From Phycisphaerae bacterium (GTDB lineage: Bacteria; Planctomycetota; Phycisphaerae; Sedimentisphaerales; Anaerobacaceae): a DNA stretch of 37,232 nucleotides. The notes under the pieces were generated by a model. The model did no database searches and was not told the DNA's origin. It saw nothing but the letters and a program-made list of their open reading frames with translations. Below, in pieces: positions 1 through 6,605 of the stretch. Position 1 is the first letter of the stretch, and each line of letters begins with the position of its first letter. The stretch covers positions 1-37,232 of the forward strand of contig JAUXAB010000032.1 of NCBI GenBank assembly GCA_030615025.1, in the 5' to 3' direction. The position numbers were made by a program, and so were the translations under genes.

Positions 1-273
1 CTCGACCCCAGGGTAAAAAATCTGCTCAGGCAATAGAACGATAACAGGCCCTTTCTCACAAAAGCCATGACATCCCGTTTGCTTCAACCGAACCTGCTTT
101 TCGAGCTGGCGTTTCTCGATTTGCTCTTTGAACGCCGCATAGACCTGTGCTGACCCCAGCGCCGTACACCCCGTCCCGCCGCATATCGTAATGACCGACT
201 CGTTGGAATTGTCAGTTGGCTCAAGCCCTTTGCGCCACGTGTGGAAATCAGAAACAGTGCTCAGTTTTCCCAT
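1..273 (-). CDS. HydB/NuoF-like flavoprotein subunit, N-terminal part only (runs off left edge)
   Basis: Only the first 91 residues lie in the window; the frame is open to base 1. The visible part is a thioredoxin-fold [2Fe-2S] domain with CGGTGC (residues 32-37) and a second pair in GCHGFCEKGP (about 68-77), giving the C-x4-C and C-x3-C ligand pattern. This domain precedes the FMN/NADH-binding NuoF core in HydB, HndC and HoxF-type subunits, whereas plain NuoF usually lacks it. Such subunits oxidise or reduce NAD(P)H in soluble hydrogenase complexes. The ATG overlaps the TGA of the upstream gene (TGATG), so the two are translationally coupled. The order NuoE-like then NuoF-like with a ferredoxin domain suggests an [FeFe]-hydrogenase HydABC-type operon. 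The catalytic subunit would lie off the left edge, so hydrogenase assignment is inference. Confidence 0.8.
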   Translation of the reverse strand, partial: MGKLSTVSDFHTWRKGLEPTDNSNESVITICGGTGCTALGSAQVYAAFKEQIEKRQLEKQVRLKQTGCHGFCEKGPVIVLLPEQIFYPGVE

Positions 274-773
274 CAGGCCGTTTCCTTTCCACCAGTCCCC
301 ACACTATCCAAAACAAAGTTCACCTTCCGAGACGTCATCTTGCCATAGTACACACCGTCGACCACCATTACCGGCGCCAAAGCGCACGCACCCAAACACG
401 CCACCGTCTCGAACGTAAACTCCATATCTTCGGTTGTTTCACCTTCTTGAACACGAAGGATTCGACGGATGGCCCGGATTATATCCCGGCCGCCCTTTAC
501 ATGACACGCCGTCCCTCGGCAGCACTTAATCGTATGTCGGCCGTGAGGCTCAAGATAAAACTGCTCGTAGAAAGTCGCCACTCCGTAAATCCGGCTGGCA
601 GCGATACCGGTGCGGCTGCTCGCAGCCATCATCACGCTCGGCGGCAGGTAACCGTAGGCGACCTGAATCTTCTGCAGAATGGGAATAAGTTCGCCAAAAC
701 CGGCGTTCGGCATCGATGTCAAAATCTTATCCAATGGTTCCAGGCTCAAAGAATCCTCTTTAGTTAAGTCCAT
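273..773 (-). CDS. HydC/NuoE-like [2Fe-2S] subunit (24 kDa family)
   Basis: A 166-residue thioredoxin-like [2Fe-2S] protein of the NuoE/24 kDa family. Ligands are visible as C85-x4-C90 (CRGTAC) and C126-x3-C130 (CLGAC). GYLP and TFYEQF are typical family motifs in the helical N-terminal half. It passes electrons between the flavin subunit and other clusters of a soluble NAD(P)H-linked complex such as HydABC or HndABCD. I chose the ATG at 773, which has GGAAG 5 nt upstream; a GTG two codons earlier sits directly on that ribosome-binding site. A good promoter lies at 834-861 and the next gene overlaps by one base. NuoE of respiratory complex I is the alternative, but the ferredoxin-domain NuoF partner favours a hydrogenase-type complex. 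Confidence 0.85.
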   Translation of the reverse strand: MDLTKEDSLSLEPLDKILTSMPNAGFGELIPILQKIQVAYGYLPPSVMMAASSRTGIAASRIYGVATFYEQFYLEPHGRHTIKCCRGTACHVKGGRDIIRAIRRILRVQEGETTEDMEFTFETVACLGACALAPVMVVDGVYYGKMTSRKVNFVLDSVGTGGKETA

Positions 774-833
774 ATCCACTTCCGTAAGGATACTCCACGT
801 AAAAGTTTACCGTTCTGACTTCAAAAAAATCAT

Positions 834-861
834 ATTGTATCCCCGGTCCACACCAAGTCAA
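834..861 (-). promoter_or_regulatory. Sigma70-like promoter of the hydC operon
   Basis: On the minus strand TTGACT (856-861) is followed after 16 nt by TACAAT (834-839). This puts the transcription start near 827 and leaves about a 55-nt leader before the 773 start codon. It overlaps the 5' side of the opposite-strand DUF1080 frame, which argues against that gene starting far upstream. Prediction from consensus only. Confidence 0.55.
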
Positions 862-873
862 GGCAAAACCGTT

Positions 874-1587
874 ATGAGCGGCCGTGTGGGTACATCTGCT
901 GTTTTGCCACTTAAAGGAGTTGATTTGGATGCTGTGCCCGGTCTGGTTGAATCTCTGAATGGCCTCGTGGCGTCCCCGAGCGGACTCCGCGCGAAAGACG
1001 GCAGATGGCGAGATCTCTTCAACGGCAAGGACCTCAGTGGCTGGCAGAGCGCCGGCAGCGGACAGCCCGGCGGCGGTTGGGTGGTGGAAGGCGGCACGCT
1101 GGTCCGAAAGCCCGGGGCCGGGATGATCTGGACCAAGGAACGCTTCGGCGACTTCGTGCTTGAGCTGGAGTTCAAGACGGAAGGCAACGGCGGTATCTTT
1201 ATCCGCACCGACGACCCGTGGGATTGCGTGCAGACCGGAATCGAAATGCAGGTTTATCGTCCGGTCGAGAGGCCGGGAAAGCATAGCTGTGGAGCGATCT
1301 ACGATGCCCTGGCTCCCACTAAGGAAATGACCAAGGACGGCGAGTGGAACCATGTGATCATCACCGCTGTGGACAACAAGATCAACATCGTGCTTAACGG
1401 AGAGCAGATAATCGACATGGACTTGAACCGATGGGCGGAACCTCACAAGAATCCCGACGAGTCGAAGAACAAGTTTCGAACAGCCCTGAAGGATTTCAAG
1501 CGCCAAGGCTATATCGGATTCCAGGACCACGGGGCCAACGTCTGGTTCCGTAACGTCCGGATCAAGCGACTACGTAAGCCTCAATAG
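874..1587 (+). CDS. DUF1080 (3-keto-disaccharide hydrolase-like) protein
   Basis: A concanavalin-like jelly-roll domain of the DUF1080 family, abundant in planctomycetes and verrucomicrobia, where some members cleave 3-keto-disaccharides. Family hallmarks are WRDLFNGKDLSGWQ near the N-terminus, FVLELEFKT, GNGGIFIR, a GIEMQV segment, WNHVIITAVDNKINIVLNGEQI and the terminal GYIGFQDHG-NVWFRNVRIK. The start is uncertain. ATG at 874 gives 237 residues. TTG at 925 gives 220 residues and has AAAGGAG (913-919) 5 nt upstream. The open frame continues leftward to 679, but that stretch lies over hydC and its promoter and looks non-coding. No signal peptide is visible with any start, unlike many relatives, so the 5' end may have been rearranged. 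Substrate unknown. Confidence 0.8.
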   Translation: MSGRVGTSAVLPLKGVDLDAVPGLVESLNGLVASPSGLRAKDGRWRDLFNGKDLSGWQSAGSGQPGGGWVVEGGTLVRKPGAGMIWTKERFGDFVLELEFKTEGNGGIFIRTDDPWDCVQTGIEMQVYRPVERPGKHSCGAIYDALAPTKEMTKDGEWNHVIITAVDNKINIVLNGEQIIDMDLNRWAEPHKNPDESKNKFRTALKDFKRQGYIGFQDHGANVWFRNVRIKRLRKPQ

Positions 1588-1620
1588 ATATGGCGGAATT
1601 AGCGAGAACGACTAAGATTG

Positions 1621-1679
1621 AGAATTTAGAATTTAACGGCGGAAATGGACAATGAACGATATTCGTAATTCTAAATTCT
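1621..1679. repeat. Inverted repeat, 13-bp perfect arms
   Basis: AGAATTTAGAATT (1621-1633) and its exact reverse complement AATTCTAAATTCT (1667-1679) flank a 33-nt spacer. It lies between the convergent DUF1080 and ATP-cone genes, and the right arm reaches the stop codon of the latter. A half-copy (GAATTTAGAATT) recurs near 4620-4637. It could be a weak AT-rich terminator or a trace of a small mobile repeat. Confidence 0.6.
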
Positions 1680-2256
1680 AAATTTGTACTTGTAATTGAC
1701 GCTGTGCACGCAGCACCGCAGCGGCATCGCCCAGAACAAGCTGTTTTATCAAACTGGCTGAAACCAGCGTAAGGCCCATATTAAATATTTTTTCCTCAAC
1801 CATCGAGGCAATCATCCGCGCCGTTTGCCGTGAAACGCCATGCTTTGCTACCAGGTCCTTGACTATTCTGGACTTGTCCCACCGAGACCTGCTGTCTGAT
1901 TGCTCGGTTTTGCAGAGCAGCTCAGCGTCCGCCAGTTCCTCAACGTCAATCGAAACAACCTCAATTCTGGAGCGTTTAAGCTTACGCTCGAAATGATGTT
2001 CGCTCAGGGCCACTGCGGCTTCCTCATATTTCGTGGCTGTTAGAACCGCCTTAATTATGGAAAAGATCTCGCTACTGGTTACACTGCGCCGGTTTTGTCT
2101 GTGATAAAGAAAATATGTTACCACCTCTGCCAGTTCTTCTGCAACGGATATATCCGGCTGACCAATCCTGCTAAGAGCATTGCTGATAGTCCCTATGACT
2201 TTGGTGTGGAGGTATTCTTCGGCACCGCCGTCTGCCTTTATGACTTTAAGCTGCAT
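1678..2256 (-). CDS. ATP-cone domain protein downstream of nrdR
   Basis: A 192-residue protein with an N-terminal ATP-cone. It reads VIKADGGAEEYLHTKVIGTISNAL, then vSSEIFSIIKAVL, then YEEAAVALSEHH, matching the nucleotide-sensing fold of ribonucleotide reductases and NrdR. The C-terminal 70 residues (WDKSRIVKDL to the end) look like part of a second, degenerate cone, and there is no zinc ribbon or reductase domain. I chose the second ATG (2256) because AGGAGG lies 8 nt upstream of it and only 2 nt from the first ATG at 2262. It follows nrdR by about 80 nt on the same strand. An accessory role in dNTP sensing with NrdR is inferred from domain and position only. Confidence 0.7.
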   Translation of the reverse strand: MQLKVIKADGGAEEYLHTKVIGTISNALSRIGQPDISVAEELAEVVTYFLYHRQNRRSVTSSEIFSIIKAVLTATKYEEAAVALSEHHFERKLKRSRIEVVSIDVEELADAELLCKTEQSDSRSRWDKSRIVKDLVAKHGVSRQTARMIASMVEEKIFNMGLTLVSASLIKQLVLGDAAAVLRAQRQLQVQI

Positions 2257-2336
2257 TTGCATCCCCTCCTATTTCTTCGGTGATAAAATTTAACATCGTC
2301 TCAATCCATCCATGGCTGCAATCTAACAGATACTTT

Positions 2337-2834
2337 CTATTTCTTATAGTTAAAAAGCGTTGGCTGCTCAATAGGCTCGGCTTCAGCAATAACGTGACTG
2401 ACTTCCTCAATCAATTCGCCTGCATCGCTGAAGTCACGATAGACGCTTGCAAAACGAATATATGCGACCTTGTCAACTGCACGAAGGTGCTTCATTACGC
2501 TTTCGCCGATAAAAGCTGATGAGACCTCCTTATCGAAGTTCTGGAATATACTCTCTTCTACCTTTTCAGCTATTTGTTGAATCTGCTCTGCCGAGACGGG
2601 TCTCTTATAACAAGCCTTCTGCAAACCGGCAATGATTTTCTCCCTGTCATAAGGAACGCGAGAGTTTTCTTTTTTCACCACGTAGAGCTTAAAGCTTTCA
2701 CCTATCTTTTCATAGGTGGTAAAACGTTTTTTGCACACCAAGCACTGACGCCGGCGTCTGATTATTCTGCCGGCATCGCTTGAACGCGAATCAACAACCC
2801 TATCGCGGTCTTCCTTGCAAAAGGGACATCTCAC
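2337..2834 (-). CDS. nrdR: Transcriptional repressor NrdR
   Basis: The full-length (165 aa) NrdR architecture is present. An N-terminal zinc ribbon has CPFC (3-6) and CLVC (31-34), with the DSR and RRRRQC basic patch expected for DNA binding. An ATP-cone follows from about residue 49 to 140 (VPYDREKIIAGLQKAC, then AYIRFASVYRDF). NrdR senses ATP/dATP and represses ribonucleotide reductase operons through NrdR boxes. The start is GTG (2832-2834), with GAGGTGG about 9 nt upstream; no ATG in this frame fits. The tail ends in EQPTLFNYKK. Its own promoter (2924-2951) holds a small dyad that could be autoregulatory. No reductase gene lies in the window. Confidence 0.95.
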   Translation of the reverse strand: MRCPFCKEDRDRVVDSRSSDAGRIIRRRRQCLVCKKRFTTYEKIGESFKLYVVKKENSRVPYDREKIIAGLQKACYKRPVSAEQIQQIAEKVEESIFQNFDKEVSSAFIGESVMKHLRAVDKVAYIRFASVYRDFSDAGELIEEVSHVIAEAEPIEQPTLFNYKK

Positions 2835-2923
2835 AAGCCAGGCCCACCTCGATCCCGCTTTAAGGGGACGCCAATAACTATTTTCATCTCATCAGGACAA
2901 TACCACATCTTGCTGGTTTGCAT

Positions 2924-2951
2924 ATTCTAAGGCCAACATATAGTATGTCAA
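2924..2951 (-). promoter_or_regulatory. nrdR promoter with internal dyad
   Basis: On the minus strand TTGACA (2946-2951) and TAGAAT (2924-2929) are separated by 16 nt. The spacer and -35 edge contain the dyad ACATA-TAG-TATGT (2936-2948). It resembles half of an NrdR box (AC-rich/AT-rich palindrome), so autoregulation is possible. The promoter call is good; the operator call is speculative. Confidence 0.5.
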
Positions 2952-3092
2952 AAAAAATTTTACAGCAAGCGGCTAATGGCTCAAATTAGAGGCTGTTAAA
3001 TTTTATTTTGGTGGTGCTTAATTTGTGGCTGGATAAGCAGTAACGGAAAAAGCTAAAAAAAACTCACAACTTTTTTGGCGGGTGATTTTTTT
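2952..3092. other. Non-coding stretch upstream of nrdR
   Basis: AT-rich with several A and T runs. I see no open frame with a ribosome-binding site and no palindrome. It separates the nrdR promoter from the terminator of the candidate small RNA. Confidence 0.5.
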
Positions 3093-3125
3093 AAAAAAAG
3101 GCCCCTGCGACAGGACGCAGGGGCC
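3093..3125 (-). terminator. Strong intrinsic terminator
   Basis: Perfect 10-bp GC-rich stem GGCCCCTGCG (3100-3109) / CGCAGGGGCC (3116-3125) with a 6-nt loop, followed on the minus strand by seven T residues (3093-3099). It would end both the candidate small RNA and read-through from the membrane-protein pair. Confidence 0.85.
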
Positions 3126-3243
3126 CAACTCGGAAAGAAACTTATACGCCCCCCCGAAGAGTTCTATTTCCAAGCCTTCATGGAATGCGAAAGCGTTGTT
3201 TTCGATAGGCTGAGTTCATCCTCTTTATGTTTAGCCCAACCTC
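3093..3243 (-). ncRNA. Candidate small RNA, about 150 nt, unidentified
   Basis: A self-contained transcription unit on the minus strand: promoter at 3250-3278, predicted start near 3243, and a strong intrinsic terminator at 3093-3125. No start codon with a ribosome-binding site and useful frame lies inside. Local stems are visible: AGCCU pairs with AGGCU, enclosing CGAAA...UUUCG, and UUCCA pairs with UGGAA. I could not match it to 6S, SRP, tmRNA, T-box or B12-box consensus. nrdR downstream has its own promoter, so this is more likely a stand-alone RNA than an nrdR leader. It could instead be the 3' untranslated end of the membrane-protein operon at 3341-4502. Confidence 0.45.
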
Positions 3244-3249
3244 AATTAA

Positions 3250-3278
3250 AGTATAATATAAAAATCGCGAAAGGGCAA
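3250..3278 (-). promoter_or_regulatory. Promoter of the candidate small RNA
   Basis: On the minus strand TTGCCC (3273-3278) and TATACT (3250-3255) are separated by 17 nt. This would start transcription near 3243, about 150 nt before the terminator. The -35 matches at 4 of 6 positions and the -10 at 5 of 6. Confidence 0.5.
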
Positions 3279-3340
3279 ATTGGGAGAGCTGTTTTTTACA
3301 GGAGGCCGATAAAATTGATACTCGATGTTCGATAGGGATG

Positions 3341-3901
3341 TTAGATGCTCGTTGGTAGCTGTTTGCAGTGCTTGAGAGTCTTTTTTACCTGCCAGCGGAC
3401 GAAATGAGGAGCGCCACAGAGAAAGTAGATTCCGATTACAAGTAGAATCAGCCAGTCCAGCATTTGTTCCAGAGAAAATAGCTTTGAAGTAAAAAACTGA
3501 ACATACCCAGGTGAAGAGGATGGGCCTTTAGCCATTGCAAGCCTAAGGACGACCAAGATGATTTTTACGACAAGCCTATAGAGACAGAAGAGGCCGGCGA
3601 CAACTGCAACGAGACGAAATGCTACGGGCAGCCATTGTATTTGGACATCCGGGTCCGGGAGGTCGGCGGTGCCAACAATTTTCTCGGCCCACTTGTCGCG
3701 GTGGTATATGAGCACGTATATGCTTGCCGCAAGACATAAAGAGATAAACAGGAACACGACAATAGATAAAATTGAGGATTCATAGAGAGAACCGGAAAGC
3801 AATGCGAAAGGTATCATGATTACGTAAGTGCATATGTGGAAAGCCAAGTATAAGGCAAATCCTGTGAGGACGATTTTTGCGAGTGAGTGCATTTTATTCA
3901 T
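3341..3901 (-). CDS. Small integral membrane protein, paralogue of its upstream neighbour
   Basis: A 186-residue protein of unknown function with about four hydrophobic segments. They are LAKIVLTGFALYLAFHICTYV, SSILSIVVFLFISLCLAASIYVLIY, a stretch around LVAVVAGLFCLYRLVVKIILVVL, and WLILLVIGIYFLCG near the end. The C-terminal motif LCGAPHFVRWQ is shared with the upstream gene, as is the N-terminal K-M-x-x-(L/I)-A-K pattern. I chose the ATG at 3901 (MNKMHS), which has AAAGGG upstream and overlaps the end of the neighbour by 8 nt; a longer frame upstream lies inside that gene. The pair looks like a tandem duplication translated together. No catalytic motif seen. Confidence 0.7.
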   Translation of the reverse strand: MNKMHSLAKIVLTGFALYLAFHICTYVIMIPFALLSGSLYESSILSIVVFLFISLCLAASIYVLIYHRDKWAEKIVGTADLPDPDVQIQWLPVAFRLVAVVAGLFCLYRLVVKIILVVLRLAMAKGPSSSPGYVQFFTSKLFSLEQMLDWLILLVIGIYFLCGAPHFVRWQVKKTLKHCKQLPTSI

Positions 3902-4502
3902 TGTCGACCCTTTCTGAATTGGCGATGGGTGAGTTTTCGGGTCCTGTTTTTTGTGTGATCGGCTGATATTGGATGATGCTGTGTCTGAATTGCCATCGGA
4001 CAAAATGCGGAGCGCCGCAGAGCAGATAGACGGCTAATATTAATTTAAGAAGATTGTATATAATTGCGCACCACTTCGAGAAAGGCAGTAGAAGTGTCTT
4101 GGGATAGCTATCGAAGAGAAAAATTTCGTTGATAAATGGTCTGATACGTATAGGTACGAGTAAGACATTTCGTATTGTGGGAATGGAGGCCGATAAAAGT
4201 ATGAGGCCGCAAAAGACGGAGGCGAGGCGAAGTGATGCGGCCAACCAAAGAGCTTCGGTTGCAGGGTTTAGCTGGTCGCCCGGGCCTGCCATTTTGCGGG
4301 CCAGGCTGTCGTTGTTGAAGATTAAAAAGAATGTGATAACCGCGAAAAAAACTGCGAATACAGTGAAACATAAGGTGCCGACCAGGTAGGATGGAAGGTT
4401 GAAAGAGGGTATGACGTGAGTCAAGTACCAACATAGGGTCACAACGGTGTAGATGCCTAAACTAACAAGACCTGCTTTAGCGATTATTTGCATTTTGGTC
4501 AT
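3894..4502 (-). CDS. Small integral membrane protein, first of a tandem pair
   Basis: A 202-residue membrane protein of unknown function. Hydrophobic segments lie near residues 8-30, 37-63, 85-110 and 145-166. Segment four ends in LLCGAPHFVRWQ, the motif shared with the downstream paralogue. The N-terminus (MTKMQIIAKAGLV) also mirrors MNKMHSLAKIVL of that gene. The start has GGAAAGG 9 nt upstream. The last codons run into the start of the next gene (8-nt overlap), so the two are coupled. The C-terminal 30 residues are hydrophilic. The duplication has diverged strongly outside the ends, which suggests a heteromeric or sub-functionalised pair, but that is speculation. Confidence 0.7.
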   Translation of the reverse strand: MTKMQIIAKAGLVSLGIYTVVTLCWYLTHVIPSFNLPSYLVGTLCFTVFAVFFAVITFFLIFNNDSLARKMAGPGDQLNPATEALWLAASLRLASVFCGLILLSASIPTIRNVLLVPIRIRPFINEIFLFDSYPKTLLLPFSKWCAIIYNLLKLILAVYLLCGAPHFVRWQFRHSIIQYQPITQKTGPENSPIANSERVDNE

Positions 4503-4648
4503 TTGTTGGCCTTTCCGCGTAGGATAAAAGATAGTTATATTGTATGTATAAATTCCGTGGTGTCCAGAAAAATACTTTGGCGGGATGCGAGATGCTAAAT
4601 AGAGAATTTGTTAATTGGTTAAAGGAGAATTTAGAATTGTAGGAGTGG

Positions 4649-4668
4649 ATTCCTGCCTTCGCAGGAAT
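4649..4668. repeat. Palindromic repeat ATTCCTGC-cttc-GCAGGAAT
   Basis: Perfect 8-bp arms with a 4-nt loop, followed by GACA. It is the same type as the degenerate copy at 18765-18790, both carrying GGAATGACA on the right. This is a common intergenic palindrome pattern in many bacteria. Confidence 0.7.
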
Positions 4669-4675
4669 GACAAAA

Positions 4676-4707
4676 CCCCACGTGAACCGTGGGGCTCAGT
4701 ATTTTTT
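4676..4707. terminator. Probable bidirectional terminator
   Basis: CCCCACG (4676-4682) and CGTGGGG (4688-4694) form a 7-bp stem with a 5-nt loop. A six-T run follows at 4702-4707 on the plus side and four T on the minus side. It lies about 95 nt beyond the parvulin stop codon and probably ends the 7121-4790 operon. Confidence 0.5.
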
Positions 4708-4789
4708 GAGATTGCTTCGGCCTACAAAAGAGGCCTCACAATGACGTTTTATGTTGCGTCGGCATGGTGGTGAGACCTCTACAATTGTT

Positions 4790-5647
4790 TTATATTTCTT
4801 CGATTTTGGCTTTGCTTTTTAACTTATCTATAAAGTCGTCGATGGCTTTTGATTTGGCCTGCTCTTTGAGGGCGTTTATTATCTGGTCTTTTACTTCTTT
4901 GAGGTCGGGCAGGACGGGGGGCTTTCTGTCATATACTTTTGCGATGTGAAAGCCAAAGCGGGTGCGAAAGATGTCGCTTGTCCGGCCAACATCTAAATTA
5001 AAAACCACATCATCGAACTCTTCCACCATTTGTCCTCCTGTGATATACCCCAGGTCGCCGCCATTCTCAGGACAGTCGGAATACTTTTCAGCTAATGTTT
5101 CAAAAACCGCGCCGTTTTTCAGTTCATCCTGTGCTTTTCTTATCACATTTTGAGCGGCTGCTTCATCAGCCTGCCAGCTTATGTGTTTTACTATATGGCC
5201 AACCCTGATTTGTTCAGGGGATTTGAACTGCTCTTTGTTTTGGTCATAATATTGCGAGATAGCTTCCTGCGATGGCTCAGGTATATCTTTGTAGACGTCT
5301 TCGAGCCTTCGCTCGACCCTCATTTGCATCTCGATGGCTTCTTTTATTTTTTCATCATCCTCGGCATCAAAATCTTTGTAAAACTGCTTCGGGTCGTCGT
5401 ATTGTTTTTTTATTCCGGCTAAAGCAGATTCAACTTCAGCTTCCAGTATCGGGTCACCATACTTTTTTGCATCCTGTTTGATTAAGACCATTTCAATTAC
5501 ATTCTCTCTTGACCAGTCAAGCAACTGGGCTTTTTGCTGCCGGGGGTCCTGGTCCTTGAAAGCTTGCTCATAATGCGGCCTTAGGCGTTCAAATTCTCGC
5601 TGTATTGTTGAATCTTCGATTTTTTCGCCGTTGACAATTAAAGTCAT
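4790..5647 (-). CDS. Parvulin-type peptidylprolyl isomerase, apparently cytoplasmic
   Basis: A 285-residue protein with a SurA-like N-terminal helical region. It is followed by one parvulin/PpiC domain at about 145-240: IRVGHIVKH, FETLAEKYSDCPENGGDLG, and FRTRFGFHIAKVYDR at its end. The C-terminal helix (KDQIINALKEQAKSKAI) is typical of SurA/PrsA relatives. There is no signal peptide. I chose the ATG at 5647 (MTLIVNGEKI) because GAGGT lies upstream; the longer frame would begin inside the previous gene. MTLIVNGEKI resembles the start of the mature chaperone domain of PpiC proteins. It follows the ThyA-like gene by 22 nt. It should assist proline isomerisation or act as a chaperone; substrates unknown. 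Confidence 0.85.
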   Translation of the reverse strand: MTLIVNGEKIEDSTIQREFERLRPHYEQAFKDQDPRQQKAQLLDWSRENVIEMVLIKQDAKKYGDPILEAEVESALAGIKKQYDDPKQFYKDFDAEDDEKIKEAIEMQMRVERRLEDVYKDIPEPSQEAISQYYDQNKEQFKSPEQIRVGHIVKHISWQADEAAAQNVIRKAQDELKNGAVFETLAEKYSDCPENGGDLGYITGGQMVEEFDDVVFNLDVGRTSDIFRTRFGFHIAKVYDRKPPVLPDLKEVKDQIINALKEQAKSKAIDDFIDKLKSKAKIEEI

Positions 5648-5669
5648 ATTTCGTACCTCGTATCTGGCT

Positions 5670-6569
5670 TTACGCTTGGCGTTCTGTGGGCTTTGCAAAA
5701 CAGTCGGGGTCCTTTGCCAATTTTTCTCTGGCCTCGGCCGTCATCATCGCAAAAGCTGGATGAGTGCTCTCCCAGGCCCGCTGGCTAAAAGAGCTTTGCC
5801 GCATCTTTTCCACCTCACCGGCGACCTCGTCAAAATAGCTGCCATAGATGTGCAGCGAATCGCTTATGTCGACGTATCTTCCTACTTTGACCGGCTGATT
5901 TATTTTCCGGGAAATTCGCTCGGCAATTATTCTCTGAAGGTCTGTGAGGGCATAGACATTCATAAACCACGCTTTGTAAAGGTCTCTGCTGCGCCAGTGG
6001 GTATTCATATTGAGTGAAGACTGCCCGGCGTCGTCCGGTACCAGGCGGCACCATATCCTCTGAAGGCAGGGCGGGTCATCTGTCTTTGGGTCAGCCATCG
6101 GCATCCAGGTTGTCGCTTGGGCTCTGCGGCTGTGGCCGGCCTGTGACAAGCGATCAACAATGTACTGAATCTGGTCTACTTTCCTAAATGGCTTTGGCGA
6201 ATTGGCGTCCCGTATATCCTCCAGAGGGCAATAGGCAAACAGCCGTTCGTGATATGTATAGGTCCATTTGCCCGCAGCAGGGTCAATCCAATGGTCGTGG
6301 ATGCCGCTGACCACCTCGAGCCGATACGACTCAAGCTCCGCAGGCCCGCCTGGAAAGTTCTTGTGAATCCTCGGCTCGGCGAAAGGGTCGGTGATTGTAA
6401 CGATAACGGTTGCATCTTTACTGGGCGGGTCTTCGGGCTTGTCGTACTGGGTTTTGACCTCAAGGCCCTTATCCCACACCGCCAGAACCGCTTTCTCCCA
6501 CGCCTCAGGCAGACAATCAGCGGTTATGGCAATTACAGGTATGTTAGCAGCTGATACAGGCTGGCGCAT
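5670..6569 (-). CDS. Thymidylate synthase family (ThyA-like) protein
   Basis: A 299-residue protein with the ThyA core in its second half. It has PPCLQRIWCRL with candidate nucleophile C168, HWRSRDLYKAWFMNVYAL (191-208) matching the QRS-D-x(3-5)-L-P-x-N segment, and DSLHIYGSY (237-245) matching the GDAHIY dUMP-binding motif. The N-terminal part is divergent, and the whole resembles the archaeal/methanogen-type branch more than E. coli ThyA. It should methylate dUMP, but the dCMP/dUMP hydroxymethylase branch cannot be excluded. The ATG at 6569 has GGA about 9 nt upstream. It sits between an anchored TPR-like gene and a parvulin, with no folate genes nearby, so function rests on the motifs alone. 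Confidence 0.7.
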   Translation of the reverse strand: MRQPVSAANIPVIAITADCLPEAWEKAVLAVWDKGLEVKTQYDKPEDPPSKDATVIVTITDPFAEPRIHKNFPGGPAELESYRLEVVSGIHDHWIDPAAGKWTYTYHERLFAYCPLEDIRDANSPKPFRKVDQIQYIVDRLSQAGHSRRAQATTWMPMADPKTDDPPCLQRIWCRLVPDDAGQSSLNMNTHWRSRDLYKAWFMNVYALTDLQRIIAERISRKINQPVKVGRYVDISDSLHIYGSYFDEVAGEVEKMRQSSFSQRAWESTHPAFAMMTAEAREKLAKDPDCFAKPTERQA

Positions 6570-6605
6570 CTATATGTTCCGTCACGGACGTTTTTTCGTT
6601 CTCTA

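Noticed and set aside
679..873. A 65-residue N-terminal extension of the DUF1080 protein
   Set aside because: It lies over the hydC coding sequence and its promoter on the other strand, has no ribosome-binding site, and the extra residues match no domain.
3093..3243. Riboswitch or 6S/SRP RNA upstream of nrdR
   Set aside because: No B12-box or other recognisable consensus, no matching 5'/3' closing stem, and nrdR has a separate promoter downstream of the terminator.
3075..3335. An 86-codon plus-strand frame
   Set aside because: It runs through the terminator hairpin and the candidate RNA, has no ribosome-binding site and no recognisable protein features.
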